DNA of 42,445 bases from Bacillota bacterium (GTDB lineage: Bacteria; Bacillota; Limnochordia; Darwinibacteriales; Darwinibacteriaceae), in NCBI GenBank assembly GCA_012520315.1, contig JAAYOM010000052.1, forward strand, positions 1 to 42,445. The letters are read 5' to 3'. Below are positions 33,944-42,249 of this stretch, piece after piece (the stretch's first letter is position 1; every line of letters starts with the position of its first letter). A program made the translations under genes and the position numbers. The notes beneath the pieces were generated by a model. That model saw nothing but the letters and a program-made list of their open reading frames with translations. It ran no database searches and was not told where the DNA came from.

Positions 33944-35403
33944 GTCTACCCTTAATTTTAGTCGCAGTTTTTGGCACCGCCTTTGGAGCCGTTTGGGCAG
34001 CTGTCACTCCAGATGAGGATCGGACGGAGCGGAACTTCGTGGTTTTCGGGGCTTCCCTAGTTAGCGCGCTCATCGTGTGGTGGCTCTTAGGTCAAGGTCT
34101 ATACTCTGCCAGCTTTCCCGCATTTGAGCTGGGAGTGGCGTCTTTGAACTTCAAGTTTGCCCTGGATCCTCTGGGCTTGACGTACGCTGTGATTGCCTCC
34201 ACTTTGTGGGTCTTTGCCAGTGTCTACTCGGTGGGGTATATGGATCAGGAAGGCAAGCAGCGCCAGTTCTTTTCATTTTTCCTGCTGTCAGCCGGTATCA
34301 CACTGGGAATCGCCTTTTCAGGCAATCTTTTTACCTTCTATCTCTTTTACGAATTGCTTACTTTTGCGACCTATCCCCTGGTGGTACACAGCGGAGGTGA
34401 GGATGCGGCTAAGGCGGGCAGGAAATATATCACTTACAGCTTGGTTGGTGCTAGCTTAATTTTAGCAGCCATTGTGATGCTGTGGCGTCTGACAGGCGGG
34501 ATTTTGGACTTTGGGGCTATATCTGCAGCACTAGGTAATGCCTCTGCAGGGCAGCTAGTTACGCTGTTCTTCCTGTTCTTTATAGGCTTTGGAGTTAAGG
34601 CGGCCATCATGCCCCTGCACGGCTGGCTGCCTGCGGCAATGGTTGCACCTACGCCTGTGAGTGCACTCTTGCATGCCGTGGCAGTAGTGAATGCCGGTGT
34701 CTTCGGCATCCTGCGAACGGTGTATTCTGTCTTTGGCGTAGATGTAGTGCAGAATATGAAGATCCGCCCAGTATTGTTGGGAATTTGCGCGCTTACGATT
34801 CTGATGGGTTCCTTAATTGCACTTAAGCAAGATGTTCTCAAGCGGCGTTTGGCCTACTCCACCATCAGTCAGCTGGCTTATATCCTGCTCGGTGCCTTTG
34901 TACTTCATCCCTTGGCGCTGAAGGGTGCCATCTTGCATATGATCTTTCATTCTACGTTGAAAATCGTGCTGTTTTTCTCCGCCGGAATTGTCGCCACAGA
35001 AACCGGTTATTTAAATGTCAGTGAACTAAGGGGCGTGGGACGGATTTTACCCCTGACTTTGGGAAGTTTCGGGCTGATCAGCCTTGGTATGATCGGAATG
35101 CTCCCTCTCAGCGGTTTTTGGAGCAAGTACTTTCTCTTGCAGGGAAGTCTCGCCGCTGACGCTTGGATTCTCTTGGCGGTCTTACTGCTCAGCGGGCTGC
35201 TCAACGCCTTTTACTTCCTACCAATTACCATAACTGCGTTTAGCGGGGAATCTGACTTACAGCCCAGGAAAAAGAGCAGCTCCCTTTGGTTTATGCTGGT
35301 GCCAACTTTGGCCCTAGCCGCCCTGGGCCTAGTTTTTGGTCTCTGGCCCGGCCTGGCATCGCCTTTGGTTGATGCGGTCGTTGCCCAGTTCTTCAGCTTG
35401 TGA
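33940..35403 (+). CDS. Mrp antiporter NuoL/M/N-like subunit, copy 2
   Basis: The 487-residue second proton-channel subunit has the same fold. Glutamate is in LFYELLTFATYPLVVHS, Lys/His in GVKAAIMPLHGWLPAAM, and lysine in QDVLKRRLAYSTISQLAYILLG. It differs enough from copy 1 to be an old paralogue rather than a recent duplicate. It corresponds to the additional antiporter-like subunits of extended Mrp, Mbx or complex-I-type modules. It is followed 14 bases later by copy 3. Confidence 0.9.
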   Translation: MSLPLILVAVFGTAFGAVWAAVTPDEDRTERNFVVFGASLVSALIVWWLLGQGLYSASFPAFELGVASLNFKFALDPLGLTYAVIASTLWVFASVYSVGYMDQEGKQRQFFSFFLLSAGITLGIAFSGNLFTFYLFYELLTFATYPLVVHSGGEDAAKAGRKYITYSLVGASLILAAIVMLWRLTGGILDFGAISAALGNASAGQLVTLFFLFFIGFGVKAAIMPLHGWLPAAMVAPTPVSALLHAVAVVNAGVFGILRTVYSVFGVDVVQNMKIRPVLLGICALTILMGSLIALKQDVLKRRLAYSTISQLAYILLGAFVLHPLALKGAILHMIFHSTLKIVLFFSAGIVATETGYLNVSELRGVGRILPLTLGSFGLISLGMIGMLPLSGFWSKYFLLQGSLAADAWILLAVLLLSGLLNAFYFLPITITAFSGESDLQPRKKSSSLWFMLVPTLALAALGLVFGLWPGLASPLVDAVVAQFFSL

Positions 35404-35417
35404 GGAGGTGATTTGCT

Positions 35418-37313
35418 ATGCATTGGAGCTTATTATTAATCGTGATTCCGTTCTTGGGTGCGGCTCTGTTGGGATACCTGAGGGATCAGCGAAGCCAATC
35501 TTTGATTGGTATAGCTGTTGGGACTATAGTGCTTCTGTCCAGCGTTATGAGTTTTCTGGCTTTTCGTGCCCATGGTGTTTTGACCTGGCAGTTAAATGGA
35601 GCAGGTGTCTTTGCACCTTCCTTGCGTCTTGATGGTCTTTCCGCTCTGTTTAGCATGTTTTCTGCCGGCGTGTGGCTGGTGACGGGAATCTACATGTACA
35701 CCTACATGCAGCATGAGGAGCGGACCCTCAGTTTTTATGCCTTCTATTTAATTACTTTAGGTGCGGTACAAGGACTCTTTTTAGCCGGGGATTTTGTCAC
35801 CCTGCTGGTCTTTTTTGAAGTTATGACAGTGGCTTCCTTCTTTTGGGTTATTCATCGTCAAGATCGAGAGTCTATGCAAGCCGGCTATTTTTACTTGTTC
35901 CTGGGTATTGCCGCTGGACTATGTATTGCAGGGGGCATTGCTTTGCTCTTGGTTGCAGGCACTACCTTGAAAATTGGTTTAAGTGCGGCTGTGCCAGGCA
36001 ATACCGCCATGTTCGGCTGGGCTGTTCTCCTTTTTGTCCTGGGCTTCGGTGTTAAAGCTGGTATGGCCCCAGTCCACATTTGGCTGCCTAAGGCTCATCC
36101 TGTGGCGCCAACTCCAGGCAGTGCACTACTCTCTGGAATTTTAATCAAAGCGGGTGCCTATGGCCTGATTCGCACGGGACAGATGGTCAATTGGGGCCTG
36201 GGAGATCTTGTGCCTTGGCTGGGAACTTTAGTAGTCATTCTCGGTGTCGTCACCATGCTGCTCGGAGTAGGTCTTGCCCTCTTACAGGCTAATGCCAAGC
36301 GCCTCCTGGCATACCACAGTGTAAGCCAGATGGGTTACATTATCTTAGGTATCGGCACTGCTTTGGTGTTAAAGGGGCAGGGCAGCTTTGGTCTTTCCGG
36401 CGCTATTTTTCACTCCTTGAACCACGCCCTGTTTAAATCGGCACTCTTTTTAGGTGTTGGCATAATTGTCTTAGGCACAGATGAACTGGATCTAAACAAA
36501 TTAGGGGGTCTGTGGAAAAAGTACCCCTGGACAGCCATTTGTATGCTGATTGCGGCCTTCGGCATCACGGGGACTCCCGGCCTCAATGGTTTTATCAGCA
36601 AGAGTCTGCTCCATCACGGTGCCCTGGAAGTAGCCCTTTCTGGAAATGCGATCATGGTTTGGGCTGAGCGTTTCTTTAATTTGGTCGGAGTTGGAACTGC
36701 AGCTTCCTTCGTAAAGCTGATTGGACTGACTTTCCTCGGAAAGCAGAAGACTCAACTCAAGGCAGACGCAGGAGAAGGACCTATGCTGAAAATCGCTATG
36801 GCGCTTTTAGCTGCAGTCATGCTGATTATTGGCACCCAGCCTGACTTGATCATGAATCTCTTCATCAAGCCGGCGACACACAGTGCGGGGCTTACAGATT
36901 TGGCACAGCTTAGCCAAGTGAACTTTTTTGCAAGTTCTGCTGTGTGGGATATGTTGATTACCTTAGCCCTTGGCGGAACCCTTTTTGCTTTCGGCATGAA
37001 GACTAATCTCTTTCACTATGAGCCGCCACAGTGGCTCAGTCTGGAGGCAGCAGGCCGTCAGCTTGTCAAAGCTTACGTCGCAGCTGACAGCTATGTGAGC
37101 AGAACTTATCAGTCCTTTTCCAGAAGGTTTGGTTTTCGCCTCAGAAGTTGCTACAGGCGCATGCTTGTCATTAACCGGCGTTTGGATTTTGAGGGAGGAG
37201 GCATTTTCACGGTGCTCAGCTTTTCCAACCTAAATTCCAATGCCTTTCTAGTGTTAACTGTCTTTGCTGCTCTGGTTTTGTATTACTTCGGAGCTCGGCT
37301 GTTAGGCGGTTGA
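35418..37313 (+). CDS. Large NuoL/MrpA-like antiporter subunit, copy 3
   Basis: The 631-residue third proton-channel subunit has about 16 membrane segments. Glutamate is in VFFEVMTVASFFWVIH, Lys/His in GVKAGMAPVHIWLPKAHPVAPTPGS, and lysine in ANAKRLLAYHSVSQMGYIILG. A C-terminal extension after residue 500 contains an amphipathic cytoplasmic part and a final membrane segment (AFLVLTVFAALVLYYFGARLL), resembling NuoL-type or HyfB-type tails. It lacks the MrpA C-terminal region, which is encoded separately by the two small genes upstream. GAGGAGGTG precedes the ATG. A strong terminator closes the operon. Confidence 0.9.
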   Translation: MHWSLLLIVIPFLGAALLGYLRDQRSQSLIGIAVGTIVLLSSVMSFLAFRAHGVLTWQLNGAGVFAPSLRLDGLSALFSMFSAGVWLVTGIYMYTYMQHEERTLSFYAFYLITLGAVQGLFLAGDFVTLLVFFEVMTVASFFWVIHRQDRESMQAGYFYLFLGIAAGLCIAGGIALLLVAGTTLKIGLSAAVPGNTAMFGWAVLLFVLGFGVKAGMAPVHIWLPKAHPVAPTPGSALLSGILIKAGAYGLIRTGQMVNWGLGDLVPWLGTLVVILGVVTMLLGVGLALLQANAKRLLAYHSVSQMGYIILGIGTALVLKGQGSFGLSGAIFHSLNHALFKSALFLGVGIIVLGTDELDLNKLGGLWKKYPWTAICMLIAAFGITGTPGLNGFISKSLLHHGALEVALSGNAIMVWAERFFNLVGVGTAASFVKLIGLTFLGKQKTQLKADAGEGPMLKIAMALLAAVMLIIGTQPDLIMNLFIKPATHSAGLTDLAQLSQVNFFASSAVWDMLITLALGGTLFAFGMKTNLFHYEPPQWLSLEAAGRQLVKAYVAADSYVSRTYQSFSRRFGFRLRSCYRRMLVINRRLDFEGGGIFTVLSFSNLNSNAFLVLTVFAALVLYYFGARLLGG

Positions 37314-37325
37314 TGGTTGGGCCGG

Positions 37326-37358
37326 CCGGATGATTCCTCGGAATCATCCGGTTTTTTT
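37326..37358 (+). terminator. Terminator of the Mrp operon
   Basis: The stem CCGGATGATTCC/GGAATCATCCGG (37326-37337/37340-37351) is perfect and is followed by seven T bases. It begins 13 bases after the last antiporter gene. Confidence 0.95.
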
Positions 37359-37379
37359 CTTTTGCGAGGCAGGAAAACA

Positions 37380-37407
37380 TTGACAAAGGAAGACGCTATG
37401 GTATACG
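37380..37407 (+). promoter_or_regulatory. Candidate promoter of the flavodoxin-like gene
   Basis: Consensus TTGACA (37380-37385), a 16-base spacer and TATACG (37402-37407) preceded by TGG, an extended -10. The start would be near 37414, 33 bases before the coding start. Confidence 0.6.
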
Positions 37408-37446
37408 ATATTAGTGCACTAGGTAACTGGTACACGAAGGGAAGCG

Positions 37447-37872
37447 ATGCAAGTGGAGAGTGTCAGAGTGGTTTATGCGACAAAGACAAAGCACTCCAAG
37501 AAAATAGCGGAGGCCATAGGCAGCGCCCTCAAGGCCGAGGTCAGCAATGTTACGGACAGGCCAAGGGTAGAAGAAGTCGAACTACTGTTTATAGTAGGCG
37601 GTGTTTATGGAGGCGACAGCCTGCCCGAGCTACTTGACTTTGTACGGAATTTAGACGGAGATAAGGTACAGCACGCGGCTTTGGTCACATCCTGTGCATC
37701 GAAGAAACATCGGCAGGAAAAGGTTCGACAAATCCTGGCAGGAAAGGGCATAGACATTGTCGATGAATTTTTGTGCCAAGGAAGTTTTTTATTGTATAAA
37801 TGGGGCCGCCCCAACAAAAGAGATGTGCAAGGGGCGGTAGATTTTGCCAAGGGCTTGCAGGAAACAATGTGA
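37447..37872 (+). CDS. Flavodoxin-like protein
   Basis: The 141-residue protein has the flavodoxin fold. The N-terminal VVYATKTKHSKKIAEAI is the phosphate-binding strand-loop-helix for FMN, and LLFIVGGVYGGDSLPELLDFV corresponds to the second flavin loop. It probably carries electrons or acts as a small flavin-dependent oxidoreductase; protoporphyrinogen-oxidase-like and menaquinone-related flavodoxins share this outline. The ATG follows AAGGGAAG. It is monocistronic between the Mrp terminator and the ABC promoter. The partner is unknown. Confidence 0.85.
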   Translation: MQVESVRVVYATKTKHSKKIAEAIGSALKAEVSNVTDRPRVEEVELLFIVGGVYGGDSLPELLDFVRNLDGDKVQHAALVTSCASKKHRQEKVRQILAGKGIDIVDEFLCQGSFLLYKWGRPNKRDVQGAVDFAKGLQETM

Positions 37873-37876
37873 AACA

Positions 37877-37905
37877 TTGAATCAGGCTGGACACTTGGGT
37901 ATACT
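37877..37905 (+). promoter_or_regulatory. Sigma-A promoter of the Lol-like operon
   Basis: TTGAAT (37877-37882), a 17-base spacer and TATACT (37900-37905). The start would be near 37912, 26 bases before the ATPase gene, whose ribosome site is AAAGGAGAGG. Confidence 0.75.
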
Positions 37906-37937
37906 TATTGTATTAGGGCAAAAAAGGAGAGGATCAG

Positions 37938-38651
37938 ATGGCCATTGTTGAGCTAGAGAATGTTAGGAAGGTCTACACTCTCGGAAAAGCAGAAGTGCAT
38001 GCTGTACGGGGTGTAACTTTTTCTATAGAGAAAGGCGATTTTGCCTCCATAGTAGGACCCTCAGGTTCAGGAAAATCAACCATTCTTAACCTGATCGGCT
38101 GCATTGATCAGCCGACTGAAGGGATCGTCAGCATAAACGGAACAGTTACTGCCGGCTTAAAGGATAGAGCCCTTACCCAATTAAGGCATGAGACCCTAGG
38201 CTTTATTTTCCAATCCTTTAACCTTATTCCTGTACTTAATGTCTACGAAAACATAGAGTTCCCCCTCCTGCTGGGAAAGAAGAAGGGCAGCAAGAAAGAG
38301 ACCAGAGAATGGATCGAGTTTCTTATAGAAGCGGTGGGCCTGGCTGATCATATGCATCACAAATCAAATGAACTGTCAGGGGGACAGAGGCAGAGAGTGG
38401 CTATTGCCCGTGCACTGGCCACCAAGCCGGAAATCGTACTAGCCGACGAACCCACTGCAAACCTTGACTCCAAAACGGGGCAGAGCATTATTGAGTTAAT
38501 GAAGAGGATGAACTCAGAGCTCAGCACTACATTCATCTTCTCCACCCATGACAGGAGCATTATGGAAATTGCAGACCATGTGATTCAGCTCCTTGACGGC
38601 TTGATTGTGGAGGACAGCAAGACTAAAGCTGAAGCGGGGAGTATATCATGA
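37938..38651 (+). CDS. ABC transporter ATPase, LolD/MacB type
   Basis: The 237-residue ATPase has Walker A GPSGSGKST, the Q-loop in FIFQSFNLIPVLNVYENIEFPLLL, the signature LSGGQRQRVAIARAL, Walker B VLADEPTANLD and the H-loop FSTHD. The LIPVLNVYENIEFPL segment is typical of the LolD/FtsE/MacB group that powers mechanotransmission by FtsX-type permeases. It overlaps the first permease by four bases (ATGA). The class handles lipoprotein release, peptide resistance or envelope remodelling; the LolA-like gene downstream favours a lipoprotein or lipid role. Confidence 0.94.
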   Translation: MAIVELENVRKVYTLGKAEVHAVRGVTFSIEKGDFASIVGPSGSGKSTILNLIGCIDQPTEGIVSINGTVTAGLKDRALTQLRHETLGFIFQSFNLIPVLNVYENIEFPLLLGKKKGSKKETREWIEFLIEAVGLADHMHHKSNELSGGQRQRVAIARALATKPEIVLADEPTANLDSKTGQSIIELMKRMNSELSTTFIFSTHDRSIMEIADHVIQLLDGLIVEDSKTKAEAGSIS

Positions 38652-40129
38652 GAATCCTGCTGACTATTGCTTGGAGAAACATTCGCGAACATAAAGTGAA
38701 GACAGCAATTATTGGCCTGATCATGATTATTGGCATTATGGTTCTAGTTGTGGGTAACTCCTTTATGGATTCTGCCGCAGCTGGTATTGAACGTTACTAC
38801 ATCCAAAACTACACCGGCCACTTTATGATCACTGGCAGAACCCGGGGTCAGCTGACCTTGTTCGGCTATCAGGACATGACTGCCATGGAAAGGGCAGTGC
38901 CGCGGATACCCCAGTACGCAGAAATTGTGGAATTTGCCAGGTCCCTTCCCTATGTTGAGTCAATCAATCCGCAAGTATCAACAACAGCGATGATTTCAAG
39001 AGGCGACAACATGCTGGGCGTTTCACAGCTCTTTGGCATTGTTCCGGATCAGTATCAGAAAATGTTCCCGGACAATGTTGAGATTCTCGAAGGCGGCTTT
39101 TGGGAGCCCGGCAGCCAGGGAGTATTGTTGAACAAGACAGTAGCCGAACACTTGGAGCGGCGCATTGGTTTTGCCTTAGAACCAGGGGATAAGATCCTGT
39201 TTACATCCGCGAGTACGATCTCGGGCATGCGCATTAGAGAAGTTGAGATCAGCGGGATCTTTCAGTTTAAGCAGTCCAATGTGCAGCTTGATATGGTCAG
39301 CCTGATGGATATTTCAAATGTGAGGGCTCTGTCTGGCATGGTGGTCGGCCATTCAGAACCTGCCGAGCTCACTGAGGAAGAACAAGTTCTGCTGGGAGAT
39401 ATTGATGCAGATAGCATCTTTGATTCCTTGGATTCACTCTTCGCCCCGGTAGAAACAGAGGAAGATACATTAGATGAAGAATATTGGTTGTCTTTACTGG
39501 GTGACACTGAATCTCGGGATCTCTCAAATGTGGAGGACACGGGTGCTTGGCAGTATCTTTTAGTCAGGCTGACTGACGAGAAGTATCTGAGACAGGCTCA
39601 GAGTGATTTTGCCAACTTTTTCTCTGAACAGAACCTTGCTGCCGAGACCCGGGATTGGCTGCAGGCTGCAGGTGCCATGGCGGGACTGTCCTATGGCATC
39701 AAGAGCATTTTCAACGGAGTTGTGCTGATCATCGCCGTTGTGGCCATAATTATCATTATGAACACCTTGGTAATTTCAGTAACAGAGCGCATGGGCGAGA
39801 TTGGCACGATGCGGGCTATTGGCGCCCAAAAGAGTTTTGTGCGCAAAATGGTGACGCTGGAAACCTTATTGCTTTCGGGAACAGCAGGCACCATAGGAGT
39901 GCTCTTAGGGGCATTGATCCTGTTTATTCTAAATAGAGTGGGCCTGGAGGCCAGTAATATGTTCTTTGAGATCATCTACGGCGGTCCTGTTTTGCGCCCC
40001 GAACTGTCTCTTTCATCGGTCCTTACATCGTTCGTGGTGATTATAATCGTGGGTATTGTCTCCAGCACTTATCCCGCCAGGATTGTAATGAAGACTTCGC
40101 CCCTCAAGGCCATGGAAAGTTCGAGGTGA
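38648..40129 (+). CDS. FtsX/LolE-type permease, copy 1
   Basis: The 493-residue permease has the FtsX/MacB layout: one N-terminal membrane segment (about 16-38), a large extracytoplasmic domain, then three segments near the C-terminus beginning at IFNGVVLIIAVVAIIIIMNTLV. The conserved cytoplasmic loop ERMGEIGTMRAIGAQKSFV follows. An acidic insertion at about residues 235-295 (rich in Asp and Glu, EEEQVLLGDIDADS, then EETEEDTLDEEYW-like ETEEDTLDEEYW) is unusual for the family. It is followed five bases later by a second, divergent permease, so the transporter is a heterodimer as in LolCE. Confidence 0.92.
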   Translation: MRILLTIAWRNIREHKVKTAIIGLIMIIGIMVLVVGNSFMDSAAAGIERYYIQNYTGHFMITGRTRGQLTLFGYQDMTAMERAVPRIPQYAEIVEFARSLPYVESINPQVSTTAMISRGDNMLGVSQLFGIVPDQYQKMFPDNVEILEGGFWEPGSQGVLLNKTVAEHLERRIGFALEPGDKILFTSASTISGMRIREVEISGIFQFKQSNVQLDMVSLMDISNVRALSGMVVGHSEPAELTEEEQVLLGDIDADSIFDSLDSLFAPVETEEDTLDEEYWLSLLGDTESRDLSNVEDTGAWQYLLVRLTDEKYLRQAQSDFANFFSEQNLAAETRDWLQAAGAMAGLSYGIKSIFNGVVLIIAVVAIIIIMNTLVISVTERMGEIGTMRAIGAQKSFVRKMVTLETLLLSGTAGTIGVLLGALILFILNRVGLEASNMFFEIIYGGPVLRPELSLSSVLTSFVVIIIVGIVSSTYPARIVMKTSPLKAMESSR

Positions 40130-40134
40130 GTTAG

Positions 40135-41466
40135 ATGTTCTTGACAATGAAGGTCGCCTTTCGCAATATATCCAGGCAGAAGAAGCGCAGCTTCCTCCTG
40201 GCAGGTGCCATCGCCTTTGGCATGATGATCATTACGTTAATGAACGCCTTGACCGGAGGTGCGGTAATCAATATTCGGGATAATTTCTCCCATGCTTTAG
40301 GCGGTCATGTTTTCATTACAGGAAGGGAATGGACTGATGCTGGTCAGATGATCATGAAAATCCGTCCTGATGCCAATTTGGATCGTCTCTTGGAGGAAAA
40401 CTCCGGCCAGATTGCAGCCTTTACCAGGCGCAGTCAGGCTATGCCGTCGTTGATTTTCGGTTCGCAGCAGACCTTGCATATGCTGTATGGAGTAGATTTC
40501 GTAGAGGAAGAACGCTTGGTAAATAGTTTGGTGGTTATCGAAGGCTCTCTGGCAGAGGTAGGGAAGCGAGATGACATCATTGTTCTGCCCGAACCCGTAG
40601 CTGAACGTTTGGGGGTAGAGGTGGGAGAGACTGTCCTGATCAGATTGGAGACTTTGACAGGGCAGCAAAACGTTGGTGAGGTTCAGGTGGCTGCTTTAAT
40701 CAAAGATCAGGAAGAGCTTGGTCTTTCTGCAGCTTACACCAGTCGTGCGTATCTTAACGGTTTACTCGGGATGGAACCCCACGAGTATCAGATCCTGAAT
40801 ATGTTTGTCACCGATTTAGATCAGGTTGAGCAATTTGCACGAACGTTCCGTGAGGGATTGATGGCACCTGATGAAGAAGAAGAGCAAATCGATGAACCTG
40901 AGGTGACGGTGACAGTAGCCGGTGTACCGATCGATCCTGTACAGCGGACAGAAGAAGTCACACCTTGGGAAGGTACCCGCTATCAAGTGATGAACATCAA
41001 TCAGATTATGGATGCAGTCGAGTTGGTTGTGGGCGTTTTGAACCGGGTAGGTTTGATTATTTTCCTGATATTGCTTGTGGTAACGATGGTGGGGATCACT
41101 AACACGTTTAGAATGATCATGATCGAACGAACCAAGGAAATCGGCACGATGCGGGCTTTTGGCATGCATCAGAAGCAGGTGAAGAACATTTTCCTCTGGG
41201 AAGCAGTGTTCCTCGGTCTCCTTGGCTGTCTGGGCGGCTTGGTACTTGCAGGTCTAATTGCCTTGGCCGTAGGCAGTATCAGTTTGAATGCCGACCCGTC
41301 CTTGCAGTTTTTCCTGGACAACAGCAGGATCACATTTGCCTTGCCCGGCAAAGATATCGTTACGAATGTAGTGCTAGTGATTTTCACGAGCCTGTTAGCC
41401 GCCTACTGGCCGGCACGGGCTGCCGCGAAAATGTCGCCCATCAAGGCACTTAGTTCTCACACATAG
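40135..41466 (+). CDS. FtsX/LolC-type permease, copy 2
   Basis: The 443-residue second permease has an N-terminal segment (SFLLAGAIAFGMMIITLMNAL), an outer domain and three C-terminal segments. The motif MIERTKEIGTMRAFGMHQKQVK is the cytoplasmic coupling loop. It too carries an acidic stretch (APDEEEEQIDEPEV) in the outer domain just before the second membrane segment. It is 11 bases before the LolA-like gene. It pairs with copy 1 and the ATPase to form a type VII ABC transporter. Confidence 0.92.
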   Translation: MFLTMKVAFRNISRQKKRSFLLAGAIAFGMMIITLMNALTGGAVINIRDNFSHALGGHVFITGREWTDAGQMIMKIRPDANLDRLLEENSGQIAAFTRRSQAMPSLIFGSQQTLHMLYGVDFVEEERLVNSLVVIEGSLAEVGKRDDIIVLPEPVAERLGVEVGETVLIRLETLTGQQNVGEVQVAALIKDQEELGLSAAYTSRAYLNGLLGMEPHEYQILNMFVTDLDQVEQFARTFREGLMAPDEEEEQIDEPEVTVTVAGVPIDPVQRTEEVTPWEGTRYQVMNINQIMDAVELVVGVLNRVGLIIFLILLVVTMVGITNTFRMIMIERTKEIGTMRAFGMHQKQVKNIFLWEAVFLGLLGCLGGLVLAGLIALAVGSISLNADPSLQFFLDNSRITFALPGKDIVTNVVLVIFTSLLAAYWPARAAAKMSPIKALSSHT

Positions 41467-41477
41467 GAGGTTTTTTT

Positions 41478-42239
41478 ATGAAGAAGGTGCATTTCCTCGC
41501 AGCTGTTCTGTTGTGTATACTGGCAATGAGCTTAGTGGCTCAAGCCCAGGATTTACGTCATATAGAGGAGATTTTGGACAATCTGGATGCCCAGTCTCGC
41601 TTTGACGGGTCAGATTTTTCTGCGGTCCTGACAATGATTGTGGAAGACCTTGAACAAGGCATTGAAAAGATGGTGGTGCGCCAGTTTAGGCGTGATGATG
41701 GAGAACGTTTTCTGCTCTTGATTCAGGAGCCGGTAACCCAAAGGGGACAGGGCTATCTGCTGGAAGGCGACAATCTTTGGTTTTATGATCCATCGAGCCG
41801 TCAGTTTGCCCATACCTCATTGAAGGAAACTTTCCAGGGATCCGATGCCCGCAACGCTGACTTTGGATCCAGTTCCTACTCCTCGTCTTATGAGATCGAA
41901 GGTTATCTAGAGGGTACCCTCGGAAGCTTTGAAGTCTACATTATTGATCTTAAGGCCGTAGATGATACCGTTCCCTTTCCCTATGTCAAGCTTTGGGTTA
42001 CTAAGGATTCGAACCTAGTCCTGAAAACAGAAGAATACAGCCTGACCTATCGGCTGATGCGGACAGGTTTGTTTCCTAAGTATACCAAGGTTGGTAATGT
42101 GGTCATACCTGTACAAATGGTTTTCATTGACGAGCTGATCGAGGGTAATAAGACTCAAATTTCGGTCAGCGAGATTTCTACTAATGATATTCCGGATCAT
42201 GTTTTTACCAAGGCCTATATTGAACGGGTGAATCGATAG
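41478..42239 (+). CDS. LolA-like exported protein (outer-membrane-lipoprotein-sorting type)
   Basis: The 253-residue protein has a clear signal peptide (MKKVHFLAAVLLCILAMSLVAQAQ, cleavage expected after AQA) and no lipobox. The mature part has the look of the LolA/LolB half-barrel group: QFRRDDGERFLLLIQEPV, LLEGDNLWFYDPSSRQF, and YVKLWVTKDSNLVLKTEEY. Such proteins bind acyl chains or lipoproteins beside LolCDE-type transporters. The ribosome site AGGAGG precedes ATG. Co-occurrence with two FtsX permeases and the ATPase supports an envelope lipid or lipoprotein traffic role. The exact substrate is unknown. Confidence 0.85.
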   Translation: MKKVHFLAAVLLCILAMSLVAQAQDLRHIEEILDNLDAQSRFDGSDFSAVLTMIVEDLEQGIEKMVVRQFRRDDGERFLLLIQEPVTQRGQGYLLEGDNLWFYDPSSRQFAHTSLKETFQGSDARNADFGSSSYSSSYEIEGYLEGTLGSFEVYIIDLKAVDDTVPFPYVKLWVTKDSNLVLKTEEYSLTYRLMRTGLFPKYTKVGNVVIPVQMVFIDELIEGNKTQISVSEISTNDIPDHVFTKAYIERVNR

Positions 42240-42249
42240 GAGGTGCACT

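Noticed and set aside
37317-37637. A 106-codon frame overlapping the start of the flavodoxin-like gene
   Set aside because: It begins in the Mrp terminator and runs out of frame through a recognisable flavodoxin; no ribosome site.
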